This document shows positions 42,901-50,344 of a DNA stretch of 64,000 nucleotides, one piece after another (position 1 is the stretch's first letter; each line of letters opens with the position of its first letter). The notes under the pieces were generated by a model. It was not told where the DNA came from and did no database searches. It was given only the letters and a program-made list of their open reading frames with translations. The stretch is from Adiantum capillus-veneris (lineage: Eukaryota; Streptophyta; Polypodiopsida; Polypodiales; Pteridaceae). The position numbers were made by a program, and so were the translations under genes. Location of the stretch: the NCBI GenBank assembly GCA_014529385.2, contig CM043955.1:139053108-139117107 (forward strand), given 5' to 3'.

Positions 42901-45205
42901 AGTGACTGGGCATGCGCGGTCTACGAATAGACTCACAAAAGTGCCAGATCACTGCTAATCTAAACTTGACTTGACTGACGGGAACCCTGCTATGGTGTAG
43001 CTTGTCCACGGACACATAGGGTTGGGATGTGTCACGTGACATCTTGCATCAATTCACACGCGCACACGTGCCCGCAGACATAGTGAGCAGGTGGGAAGGA
43101 AAGAGGGTGGAAAACTGGTTGTTTCTGTTGGAAGCACACTAAGCTGTAATAGGGTGTTTTTGTGATCTCGGAAGAGGCTTCTGTTTCTCTTATGTTGATG
43201 CATTTAACATATTAACATTTTTTTCTAATATCAGATTGGACTAGTTCTAGACTCGGGCATGGAAAGAGATTTGCAACTTCGGCATCTGCAAGTAATTGAT
43301 GCAGCTCGTGCATCACTCGGCTTATCGATAGTGGACCATATTGTCACCGATGAGCCGCTAGGGGTGTGTTTTATTGATGTGCAAAGCTTATTTCATCATG
43401 GGTGGCACTACAGTGGATGAATGTTTAATGATTTGCTTTATACATGAACTTGCAGGTTGAAAAATGGATAGATGGGGCAACGGGACAGTCAACGGGCCGT
43501 TTGCTTCATCCGGATTCATTGAAGAGAGCTGTGGACTCCATGCTGAATGAGACAGATGTTAATGCAATAGCAGTGGTTGCCCGTTTTCCAGATGATAGCA
43601 TAGAAGACATTAATGATTATCGTCAAGGCCAGGTAAGAGAATCCTTGCATTCTCTTGATTTTCAATTTTCAGAGCATTTGTAAACTTACTCATGTTAACA
43701 TGTAAAGCAGGGAGTTGATGCCTTAGCAGGTGTTGAGGCAGTTATAAGTCATATGGTTGTTGAATCATTTCGAATTCCATGTGCACATGCGCCTGCTCTT
43801 TCTCCACTCCCTCTAGATCCTACCGTCTCTCCCCGCTCAGCCGCTGAGGAGGTATTTGGATAAGGCATTGCTAATACCAGTAATTACTTTTTTGGCCCTC
43901 ATGTGGCGATTTTGCTGATTTAGCTTGGTTTTGCCTTGTGATACCTACAGATTGGGTACACATTCCTGCCCTCTGTACTTGCTGGTCTAAGCAGGGCTCC
44001 TCAATACATAATCAGAAAGGAGGACTCGGTCCAGTACTCGCATCCCAGTTCCCTTTGGGCCCATGATGTTGATAGTGTTGTGGTTCCTATTAGTGCATGT
44101 GGAGGTGTTGGCACGGTTGCTTTCAGTCAGAGGAAGCATACGGTGGGTGGAGTGAATTAATTAAAAACACAGGTACTTTTCTAGTGACCAACTTGACATT
44201 ATATTCTGAAAATTATACAGCCTTTGGTCATTGCTGTGGAGGAAAATGAGACAGTTTTGGACGATACGCCTGAAAAGCTTCAAATTAGTGCGGTATGATT
44301 TTCTGATGTTCAACTCAGTTGTAAGGCATTATGTCTCCACAATTTTGGAAAAATAAAAATTCTCTCAAAACCTCTAAATGCATAAATGAAGGGTGAGTCT
44401 AGGAAGTGAAAAGCCTTGTGAAAGTGGAAAGGCAAAGACTTTGCATGTGGAGTGTGTATTCAATATGTGTGTCATGTTACATTTCAAAGACTTTGCATGT
44501 CTATATAAAGAAGCGGTGGAGTGTGTATTCTATATGTGTGTCATGTTACATTTGCAATCTTCTTTTTCTTTATCTTTCCCTCAGTGATTTCTTCTCCTTA
44601 AGGTTTCCTTGCACTATGTATGTACTGAGTTTATTCTTTTGGAAGCCATTAGGAGATGTTTGTATCTTGTACTCCATTAGTAGTGTAATGGGGTAGCTAC
44701 CTCCACTAGTCCTCTATTCTCAATACATGGCATCTGCAAGTCGTGCATATTAAATGGCTCACTGTGGATTTGTTGGCTCTTGCCGCCATTGAAAACCCGC
44801 CATGCGCAAAACCTTTCCTAGCTGCATGTAATGTTGGTACATAAAGTGACTGGCTTATCTCTGTGTGTGGTGCTCCCTTGTCCCCTCTGTTATTTGGCAA
44901 GCTCTTTTTATTGTGTTGTGTAATCGTTGAGAGCGTCATGTGGGTAAGATAATTGGTGGACTTCCCCATGAATGATATGGCTACATGCTTGCCAAGGCAT
45001 TGCAACCTTGAGAGAGAGAGAGAGAGAGAGAGAGTGTTTTTCCTTACAGGTTCGAGCTGCAAACTATTGGGAGGCTTTGGGGATCATGGCTGCACATAAG
45101 GCAGGAGTTGATCCTCAATCATTACGGAGGTTTGGAGTGAGACATATTGGACATTGTAACAATTTGAGTGGATTGCAAAGTGATGGAACCAAAATTTCTG
45201 TATAG
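20686..45205 (+). CDS. DUF3326-family protein (plastid-associated), 8 visible exons
   Basis: Exons: 20,686-20,841; 20,915-21,031; 43,235-43,363; 43,456-43,632; 43,711-43,851; 43,951-44,142; 44,221-44,292; 45,050-45,205, ending in TAG. Every exon is a whole number of codons with AG/GT borders, and the joined frame is 379 residues without stops. Recognisable blocks: [152 protein letters not shown]. These match the DUF3326 family shared by cyanobacteria and plants (recognised from the Arabidopsis homologue AT1G16080). The biochemical role is unknown to me. Plant members are reported in chloroplasts, so an N-terminal transit-peptide exon is expected upstream; it was not found. The gene looks functional despite the giant intron. 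Confidence 0.93.
21032..22263. other. Intronic spacer; right part possibly a gypsy 3' LTR relic
   Basis: No gene is seen. A run of C then A lies at 21,573-21,594. The part from about 21,700 to 22,263 lies beyond the end of the minus-strand gypsy pol relic. Its last ~230 bp resemble 35,490-35,690 beyond the second gypsy relic (shared TACTGTCAG, GGAATGGT and TCAAGGTAAA blocks). It is therefore probably a decayed 3' LTR. Confidence 0.4.
22264..22790 (-). pseudogene. Gypsy integrase C-terminal and chromodomain-like relic
   Basis: The ORF from 22,623 to 22,264 reads [32 protein letters not shown] and, later, [20 protein letters not shown]. This is the GPF/GPY-type end of a Ty3 integrase followed by a chromodomain-like segment. 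Upstream, to about 22,790, frames with [12 protein letters not shown] and [14 protein letters not shown] are typical of the preceding integrase tail. The rest of pol is absent. Confidence 0.7.
22800..24008 (-). pseudogene. LINE ORF2 C-terminal half with zf-RVT zinc-binding region
   Basis: Minus-strand frames read [19 protein letters not shown], then WEDP-like blocks ([18 protein letters not shown]), then [20 protein letters not shown] and [19 protein letters not shown]. The last is the zf-RVT zinc-binding region found after plant LINE reverse transcriptases. Frameshifts lie near 23,820 and 23,530 and stops are frequent. The piece continues directly, in amino-acid order, from the LINE fragment at 26,129-26,990. 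The two are one LINE split by the insertion at 24,009-26,128. Confidence 0.8.
24870..25275 (-). repeat. G-rich minisatellite
   Basis: About 400 bp of degenerate units built from GGGTAGATAGGGGGTCTA, GGGGTGGGTAGG and GGGGCGAGG. The plus strand is rich in runs of 4-6 G, giving many potential G-quadruplex-forming segments. The complementary strand gives a spurious proline/serine-rich ORF extension ([10 protein letters not shown] repeats) at the end of the gag relic. Confidence 0.85.
25290..25950 (-). pseudogene. Retrotransposon gag relic of family R
   Basis: It starts with [18 protein letters not shown] at 25,950. After a frameshift near 25,840 it reads [32 protein letters not shown] and [14 protein letters not shown]. 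After a TAG near 25,670 it reads [20 protein letters not shown] and [19 protein letters not shown]. This is the fold of a Ty3/gypsy capsid domain (PF03732-like). The frame then runs into the minisatellite. A 180-bp leader ending at the insertion border precedes it. Confidence 0.7.
26129..26990 (-). pseudogene. LINE reverse transcriptase relic from catalytic FADD onward
   Basis: Minus-strand frames contain [20 protein letters not shown] (catalytic FADD near 26,940) and [19 protein letters not shown]. Next come [31 protein letters not shown] and [19 protein letters not shown]-like blocks, ending [14 protein letters not shown] at 26,129. This is the region downstream of the RT palm in plant L1 elements. 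It continues at 24,008 after the insertion. Its 5' part is cut by the family E fragment at about 26,985. Confidence 0.78.
26985..27649 (+). pseudogene. Family E internal 3' fragment (plus copy)
   Basis: This region matches the inverted segment at 28,913-29,590 over its whole length, including the blocks GAGCCAAAGGGTTCCAATCC and GTTTGGTACCAGTACCTCAC. It ends in a purine tract AGTAGGAGGGAA and an LTR start. Frames are broken and no polymerase motif is visible. Its last 35 bp resemble the 3' internal end of family B, so the two families are related. Confidence 0.65.
27650..28544 (+). repeat. Family E 3' LTR (plus copy)
   Basis: It begins TGCCACGTGCACATGG at 27,650. The first 250 bp match the inverted LTR at 28,650-28,912. 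The later part (AGCCAGCGTTTT repeats, 28,080-28,200, and the segment near 28,270-28,400) matches the 5' LTR of the minus copy near 31,250-31,420. It is joined near 28,544 to an oppositely oriented LTR. A 179-aa ORF here (28,025-28,564) is an LTR by-product. Confidence 0.65.
28545..28912 (-). repeat. Family E 3' LTR (minus copy), truncated
   Basis: On the minus strand it begins TGTCACATACACATGG at 28,912, right after a purine tract GGAGGGGA, and runs ~368 bp before meeting the plus copy. TTTATAGGCAAGGTATAGGG near 28,552 corresponds to TTTAAAGGCAAGGTTTAGGG at 31,455 in the 5' LTR. Confidence 0.65.
28913..30167 (-). pseudogene. Family E internal region (minus copy), non-autonomous
   Basis: Only ~1.26 kb lies between the PBS (30,168-30,179, TGGCATCAGAGC, one mismatch to the tRNA-iMet site) and the polypurine tract. 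Two open frames (29,738-29,331 and 29,346-28,924) show no gag, protease or polymerase motif that I recognise. The end (FGTITSP..., CACCTTAAGCAGGAGGGGA) parallels the family B tail end. With LTRs on both sides, it is a non-autonomous LTR element. Confidence 0.6.
30030..30155 (-). repeat. ~62-bp tandem duplication in the family E leader
   Basis: Two copies share ACGCTACAACACACACTCAA and AAAGATTAGCGGATTAGTG. They lie just downstream of the primer-binding site in the minus-strand element. Confidence 0.8.
30360..30884 (-). mobile_element. Three tandem copies of a tRNA-derived SINE-like element
   Basis: Three ~150-bp units at about 30,363-30,512, 30,540-30,695 and 30,728-30,884 read, on the minus strand, AAGAGGAAAATGGTATAACC..., an A-box-like TGGTAGATTGGTTATGCC, a B-box-like GAGTTCAACTCTCC, then TTTCCTACGACGTTAAAAT and a TTC/CTT-rich end. 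The B box is about 40 nt after the A box, as in tRNA-derived promoters. A fourth copy stands alone on the plus strand at 53,592-53,757. Spacers include CA-rich runs. The tRNA origin is inferred from box spacing only. Confidence 0.7.
30885..30956. repeat. (GA)n microsatellite
   Basis: Perfect AG dinucleotide run of about 72 bp immediately next to the third SINE-like unit, inside the family E 5' LTR. Confidence 0.95.
31776..31917. other. Short unassigned segment left of TR-GAG
   Basis: No element recognised. Its last five bases, GCTTG, are the left target-site duplication of the TR-GAG insertion. Confidence 0.5.
31918..32424 (+). repeat. 5' LTR of TR-GAG
   Basis: 507 bp, TGTAGACGG...AATTCCA. 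A TATA box lies at about 32,022 and pyrimidine-rich TCAGTC repeats fill the second half. The sequence after it (TTTTGGCGATCACGATGG) should hold the PBS; TGGCGATCACG does not match initiator Met tRNA, so another primer tRNA is likely. Confidence 0.9.
32503..34124 (+). pseudogene. TR-GAG Gag-like protein with three zinc knuckles
   Basis: Start [18 protein letters not shown] charged Arg/Ser/Glu-rich region follows with a TAG at 32,656. After a frameshift near 32,950 comes a capsid-like domain ([58 protein letters not shown]). After a frameshift near 33,295 come [14 protein letters not shown] and then three CX2CX4HX4C knuckles near 33,620, 33,670 and 33,915; the first contains an in-frame stop. 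A GRGRGRGN stretch separates the second and third knuckles. The reading frame's stop is formed by the first bases of the 3' LTR. This copy needs several repairs to be translated, so it is probably inactive. Confidence 0.85.
34121..34613 (+). repeat. 3' LTR of TR-GAG
   Basis: 493 bp, starting directly after the purine tract. It differs from the 5' LTR by scattered substitutions, mostly transitions, and a ~14-bp deletion (the CTTTTGACTTCTTACTC stretch of the 5' LTR is shortened here). This indicates moderate age. Confidence 0.9.
34617..35086. repeat. Possible solo LTR (TGTAATGGGC...GCCCATTACA)
   Basis: A 470-bp block has perfect 10-bp inverted termini of the TG...CA type and no coding content. 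No target duplication is evident and no second copy is present in the window, so the call rests on the termini only. Confidence 0.35.
35087..35689. other. Unassigned intronic spacer; right part resembles a gypsy 3' LTR
   Basis: No gene. Iterated CAACATTTCAC-like phrases lie at 35,210-35,350. From about 35,490, blocks shared with 22,030-22,260 suggest a 3' LTR relic of the gypsy element to the right. Confidence 0.4.
35690..36905 (-). pseudogene. Gypsy reverse transcriptase relic fused to integrase tail
   Basis: Minus-strand frames give RT blocks: [20 protein letters not shown] (near 36,840), then [56 protein letters not shown] (catalytic FFDD changed to FFDH near 36,440), [11 protein letters not shown] and [17 protein letters not shown]. 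At about 36,030 the sequence jumps from the RNase H linker ([12 protein letters not shown]) to an integrase C-terminal segment ([30 protein letters not shown]). RNase H and most of integrase are deleted. The altered catalytic residue and stops make it inactive. Confidence 0.82.
36906..37204 (-). other. Decayed gypsy sequence upstream of the RT relic
   Basis: No motif is clear. By position it should correspond to the protease-RT linker. It ends where the family B LTR begins. Confidence 0.35.
37205..38414 (-). repeat. 3' LTR of family B element
   Basis: About 1,210 bp, close to the 5' LTR with scattered substitutions and small indels. It includes AAACGCTGG/GCGTTTTTG inverted phrases near 37,800-37,860 and a TATATATTAAC block near 38,085. 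The outer LTR start is GTCACGTGACAC with the first base pair changed. Several 60-130-aa ORFs on both strands here are by-products. Confidence 0.88.
38329..41318 (-). pseudogene. Family B gag-protease-tail polyprotein, best-preserved copy
   Basis: Two overlapping frames, 41,318-40,863 and 40,866-38,329 (845 codons), are separated by a single 1-bp deletion near 40,950. Order: [12 protein letters not shown] start; charged coiled coil; gag ([34 protein letters not shown]); a zinc knuckle damaged by a 12-bp in-frame deletion ([10 protein letters not shown] lacks GHIK); protease ([24 protein letters not shown]); acidic [15 protein letters not shown] linker; then a ~330-residue tail ([95 protein letters not shown]). 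The frame reads through the purine tract into the LTR. The tail resembles no family I can name. A short hydrophobic stretch ([17 protein letters not shown]) might be membrane-seeking. Confidence 0.88.
41794..43041 (-). repeat. PBS and 5' LTR of family B element
   Basis: The LTR spans 43,041-41,805 (1,237 bp). It starts with the 12-bp palindrome TGTCACGTGACA and ends GCTGCACCTTACA. One base later TGGTATCAGC (41,794-41,803) is a partial tRNA-iMet primer-binding site. The right flank TCTTGCATC is intron sequence of the DUF3326 gene. Confidence 0.88.
43235..45205 (+). CDS. DUF3326 gene, visible exons 3-8
   Basis: Six exons of 43, 59, 47, 64, 24 and 51 codons plus stop, separated by introns of 92, 78, 99, 78 and 757 bp. 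Acceptors include TAATATCAG, ACTTGCAG, GTAAAGCAG, CCTACAG, ATTATACAG and CTTACAG. The 757-bp intron ends in a (GA)n run at 45,009-45,034 just before the final acceptor. Codons are continuous in phase 0. The C-terminus ([11 protein letters not shown]) is poorly conserved in the family as I recall it. Confidence 0.93.
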
Positions 45206-45429
45206 TTTCATTGTGCACTATTTGATAGGAAAAGGGTCCTTTTCTTGAAGTCCAGCTTTACAAATTTTCTTGTGTTGGGGCAATGACTCCTATGAATCAG
45301 ATAAAAAATAGAATGGATTACTATAACCTCGGAGAGAACTTGGAATGAAAGGCTGATTCAAAAGTCTTCTTTTCACTTATATAAGAATCCTGCATACTCA
45401 CCTTTCTCTTCAACTCATTTAGTCTTTGG
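45206..45429 (+). other. Putative 3' UTR and downstream flank of the DUF3326 gene
   Basis: The 224 bp after the stop are AT-rich. They contain an AAAAAATAGAATGG stretch near 45,303 that could serve as a degenerate polyadenylation signal. No coding sequence is seen. Confidence 0.45.
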
Positions 45430-46281
45430 CATGCTGGTGAGTTCTCTCGAGACAGAATGGTGCAGCCATTCTTCTCATAGAAGTCCATTGGTAGAATATA
45501 GTAAGTCTCAGTACCCTATGACTATGCTAAAAGGACATAACCATAAGACTTCCATCCACAATCCTGTTGATTTGTTTTAGTGGCTCTCCTAGCATTGTAC
45601 CCAACTCAACAACTGAATACTTGAGTTGAGCTCTACTAAGAGAAGCTCCTCTAATTTAACATATCAGCAATAAGATCTTTTCAACCAAGGACTATTTGCC
45701 AAGTCATTCCTTGCCCTATCCTCATCAATTACATCTTGTAAATTTGTAGGAGAAAATGATTGATTTATAATGTTATTTGAAACTTGAGTAGGTTGCACAT
45801 GCACCTCTTTAGGGCTTACATTTTTACTTCCGCCATTGAATAAAGGCAATAATGCATTATATACAGTTTGTGAGCACACATTTGTCTCTTTGGTACATGC
45901 TAATAAGGGTTCGGTTGTATCTTCCACAAACACATATTGATTAATCAAGATACACTTAGTTTGTGGATGATACAACCTGTAGCCCGTGCTTTCGAAACTA
46001 TAGCCAACAGAAATATGTTTCATAGCTTTGTCATCCAATTTTTTGCAGTGTTGCTCAGGCACCAAAGCATGAGCTAAGCAACCAAACACACACAAGTGAC
46101 TAATGGATATCTTCTTGCCGTGCCAAAACTCATAAGGAGTGATAATGTGCAATGCTTTAGCGGGACACTTGTTTAGTGCATACACAATACAAATGACAAA
46201 CATTTAGTCAAAATGTGTGGGGCAAAGCTTAGCTTTTGACCATACATCGTGCCAACTACACTATTTTGTTTAGTGGTCTAT
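45430..46281 (-). pseudogene. Copia integrase C-terminal relic (left half of a split element)
   Basis: The ORF 46,203-45,664 reads YALNKCPAKALHIITPYEFW, HGKKISISHLCVFGCLAHAL, KLDDKAMKHISVGYSFESTG and YRLYHPQTKCILINQYVFVE. This is the copia integrase C-terminal block and the start of the linker to RT. It parallels the copy at 55,390-55,930. Its upstream part continues at 51,850 on the other side of the inserted copia. Downstream to 45,430 the sequence is too decayed to assign. Confidence 0.82.
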
Positions 46282-46462
46282 TGTTAAAGTTATAGCATCT
46301 CATGTAAATTGCGAGTGTGATCCCATTATTTATGTTGGATTTGAGAATTTATTTTACTTAATTGTCAAACTCTAGTAGGGAAATTTGCTAAGGTGACTAT
46401 ATAAGTACACCTAATCTCCATTGTATAATCATTCATTCATTGCCAAGGTTGGTTGGTTCAGT

Positions 46463-46503
<41 letters not shown>

Positions 46504-46555
46504 GTCCCCATTACTCTTCACTTTTGCATTGTCAACTTTGACATGGTATCAGACC
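46282..46555 (+). repeat. 5' LTR (262 bp) and PBS of the inner copia
   Basis: A TATA-like TATATAAG lies near 46,399. A (CT)n tract spans 46,467-46,500. The PBS TGGTATCAGACC (46,544-46,555) differs from the usual tRNA-iMet site in its last bases. Confidence 0.88.
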
Positions 46556-47326
46556 TATGTGTTCCTTGATTAGGGAAGAGTGGTGGCACGTGTTAAGTAT
46601 GGAGCTTAATTTATCCCTTGTAACTTTTAGTTTTTTTTAAACACACACATTTGTAAGATCCTTATTTGTAAGATCCCCATTTGTAAAGCCCCTATTATGA
46701 GAAGCCATTGTGCGTAAGAAAAATCACTTGCCAGACGGCAGAAAGTGATTGAAAAACGGCCGATCGGTTGGTCGGTGGTGGTCGGAAGTTAATGGCCGGT
46801 TGACCGGCGGCCGGTGGCCGATTTCTATGCAGACTTGTTTTCTCAAGGGCGGTCACATATGGGCACATTGTAGAGTCTTACTTAACTTGTTTACACAAGG
46901 ATGGCTATACACGATTGCCTTTCATGAGAGAGAGTAGCCTTTTTTAGCCTATAAAAGGAAGCCTCTTCTACACACACAAAACGTTGTGAAGTTGATGAAA
47001 CAAGGTGAATGTGAGGTGGTGAGAGTGAAGCAAGGCGAGAGTTTCATGAAGAGCATAATCCCTTTGTAATCTACTTCTAGTTTGAAGTACTAAAGCCATT
47101 GAGTGGTTGTTTTCCCAATGACATAGCCCACAATGGGTGAACCATGTATATCGTGCTCTCTCTCTCTCTCTCTCTTATATGTGTGAAAATTATCTCTCTC
47201 TCTATTAAGTAAATTACTTTAATATCTACTTAGCTACGTCCTATTTTTTAAAAATTGGTATCATAGCAAAGTTTGCTCATAGCTAAAGTGTCTTAAAAAA
47301 AGGATTCCTTGAATTGAGTGGAAGTA

Positions 47327-50300
47327 ATGAAGGAAGAAGATAAGCTCAAGATCAATAAGTTCAACGGCAAAAACCACCAACATTGGAAGATGTAAATTGA
47401 AAACTATCTCTACTAGAAGGACCTCTATTTGTCACTGCGGTCTTGCAAAGAAGCCCGCAACAATGGCAGATGAAGCATGGATTGTCTTTGATTGAAAAGC
47501 ATTAGGAACAATCCGAATAAGCTTGGCGTCAACGGTGGCCTTCAACATTTCAAAAATGAAGATCACGGGGAACTTGATGAAATCACTTGGTGACTTTTAC
47601 GAGAAACCATCGACATCTAATAAGGTATTTCTCATGAAGCGTTTGTTCAATCTAAAAATGACAGAGTGATTCAGTTGCAGAACACTTAAACGATTTTAAC
47701 ACCAATATAAGTCAACTTCGATCGGTGAAGGTTGCTAGCCCTTCTTATACTATCGTCTCTATCGAATAGTTGGGACAACCTTGTGATGGTTGTAAGTAAA
47801 ATTTGTCTCTGACACAAAGACTCTTAAGTTTGATGATGTTATGGGTGTTCTCTTAAGCGAGAAAATGGGAAGGAGAAGCACATGTGAATCATCAAGTGCT
47901 GCACTGTTAGCGGAAACGAGGGGAAGATCAAAGGAGAGGTTCAAAAATGAAAAGGATTGTGAAAAGTCAAGGCGAAGCAAGTCACGCACAAAGTCAATTT
48001 TTGAATGTTAGAACTGAAGCCAATGTAGCAGTTGAAGTAGAGTAAGATGGTTTAATTATCTCATTAGGCAATGTGTCTAATTCTTGGATAGTAGATTTCG
48101 GGGCTTCATTCCATGCGACATCGCACATGCAGCATTTTCAAGATTACACCAAAGATAATTTTGGATATGTATACTTGGGAGATGATGAAGCATGTAAAAT
48201 TGTTGGCAAAGGTACAGTTTGTGTCAAAACTGCTAATAAAAATGAATGGAAGCTTAAAGATATTAAGCATGTTTCCCTTCTCTTCGCAAAAATTTGATTT
48301 CTACAACACAATTGGACAATGAAGGTATCAGTATTGCATTCGGAAACAAACGGTGGACGATATCAAAGGGATTTTTGGCGGTTGCCAAAGGAGAAAAGAT
48401 TGGTATACTCTACTTGTGTACGATCAACACGCAATCTTCAACTTGTGCAACAGTTACATAAGTCGATAGTGCGGTGTGGCACTATCGGCTTGGACATATG
48501 AGTGCCAAAGGAATGCAATCCTTCAATCAAAGAAGCTTCTACCAGGTTTGAAAGAAGTGGATTTAGAGCTCTGTGAAGATCGTGTTTATGCTAAAAAAAA
48601 GGAGGGTTAAATTTCAAAAAACAAGAAATGAAAAAAAAAAAACTTAAATTGGTTCATTCTGATGTTTAGAGTCCTGCAAACAAGTACACCATCCCTTGGT
48701 GGCCCGTTGTACTATGTAACAGTCATAGACGATGCAACTAGAAACACATGGGATTATATAATGAAGAATAAATCTGATGTGTTTTTCATATTTCAAAGGT
48801 GGAAAGCGTTTGTGAAGAATGAAGCGGGTATCAAGCTTAAATGCTTCATATCCGACAATGGAAACAAATATTACAGTCAAGCTTTTAAAAGCTTTTGTGC
48901 TAGCAATGGCATTCGGAGACAAAAGACAATCCCAAGAAAACCTCAACAAAATGACAAAGTACGTCTATGTACTTGATCAATGGATCACCCTCAACGGCAT
49001 TGAATGGAGGGGGGGTTTCCAGAAGAGGCATGGACATGTAAACCGATGAATTATGCATTTCTCAAAGCGTTTGGGTGCGAGGCTATAGATAGAAGCCTAA
49101 GGTCAAAGCTAGATGCAAAGTCCAAAAAGTGTTTTTTCATTGGCTATAGAGAAGGTGACGTTGAGTATTGCCTATGGAAGCGTGAAGATGGTAAAATCTT
49201 TAGAAGTAGGGATGTAATTTTCAACAAACAAAATATGTACAAAGATTACTTGAAAAAAACCAAATAAAAGATATATGTGATAAGTACATGGAGTTTGAGG
49301 ACAGTGAATACTCAAAGAGTGCAAACGGTGACAACGTGCAACAACGTCAACCGAATGAGGAGCCTTAACCTATGCCCCGAAGATCTATGAGAGCAAGTAG
49401 ACCTCCAGAAATGCTCATTCCTTTCTTCAACCATCTCTTGGTCTCAGATTCTGGAGAGCCGGAATCAAACAAAGAAGCTATGCAACACGCATCTAAAGAA
49501 GAATGGATAAAGGGAATGCAAATGGAGATGTACTCATCACATTGCAACCAAACATGGGAGTTGATTGAGTTGCCTAAAGGTAATCGGGCACTACAAAAAA
49601 ATGGGTGTAGAAACTGAAGGAAGAAGAAGGTGGGAAGAAAAAGTACAAGTCTAAGCTTATAATAAAAGGGTTTTCTTAAAAGAAAGGTATTGATTTCAAT
49701 GAAATATTTTCTCCTAATGTAGAAATAAACTCAATTAAACTTGTTTTAAGCCTTGTGGGCTCCTCATGACTTAAATCTTGAGCAAATGGATGTAAATACG
49801 GCATTCCCTCGTTGTTACTTAGAGGAGGAAATTTACATGCTTCAACCAAAGGGATGTGAAGGGTAAGAAAAAATGGTTTGCACATCAAAGAAGAGCTTGT
49901 ATGGTCTAAAGCAAGCATCAAGATAGTGGCACTTGATGTTCAACCGATGGATGTTGGATCACAGATTCAGACCATTGTATCTACACAAAGAATTTGGGAG
50001 ATGGGAAGTCATCCTAATGCTATATGTTGATTACATGGATGGTTACAAGCGCTAACATGCAAAATATCAAAGACCTAAAAGAGGAGCTGTTTAAATCTTT
50101 TTCAATGGAAGATTTAGGTGCTACAAAGCGGATACTCAATATAAAGATATCAAGGGACAGGACGAAGAAGACAATAAAGCTATCTCAAGAGGATTACATC
50201 AAGAAGGCACTAGAAAGGTTTGTAATGCAAGATGCAAAATCGATTTCTACACCTTTAGCTAGTCGCTTTAAACTAACCAAGGATATGTGTCCAAAGACAC

Positions 50301-50344
50301 AAGAGGAGATAGTCTATATGTCTAAAGTTCCATATGCTACCTGA
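47327..50344 (+). pseudogene. Copia gag-pol relic (inner element)
   Basis: Gag start MKEEDKLKINKFNGKNHQHW at 47,327, with a stop soon after. Protease: SWIVDFGASFHATSHMQHF at 48,082. GAG-pre-integrase (YRLGHMSAKGMQ) near 48,490 and integrase at 48,660-49,270 (VTVIDDATRNTWDYI, CFISDNGNKYYSQAFKSFC, SKKCFFIGYREGD). RT at 49,370-50,344 (LEQMDVNTAFP, KKSLYGLKQAS, and LMLYVDYMDGY at about 50,020, where the catalytic YVDD has become YVDY). The frame stops just after YMSKVPYAT, so RNase H is missing. Many stops and frameshifts occur. Confidence 0.87.

Larger units (their letters stand above)
37205..43041 (-). mobile_element. Nearly full-length family B element (gag-protease-tail, no polymerase)
   Basis: Two LTRs (37,205-38,414 and 41,805-43,041), a PBS next to the 5' LTR and a purine tract next to the 3' LTR enclose 3.4 kb. 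That interior encodes Gag, a zinc knuckle, a protease and a long tail, and nothing else. The left LTR lacks its terminal ~10 bp (TGTAAGGTGC) and no target duplication is visible, so the left border was altered after insertion. It is the largest element of the DUF3326 intron, antisense to the gene. Confidence 0.88.
21032..43234 (+). other. 22.2-kb intron of the DUF3326 gene, almost entirely transposons
   Basis: The donor GTGAGC at 21,032 and acceptor ATATCAG at 43,234 join ...PVHQNK to IGLVLDSG... in frame, as expected for the family. All other visible introns are 73-757 bp. Only about 630 bp at the 5' side and 190 bp at the 3' side lack recognisable elements. The intron contains gypsy, LINE, TR-GAG and family B and E elements in both orientations, several with their own LTR promoters. 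Confidence 0.9.
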
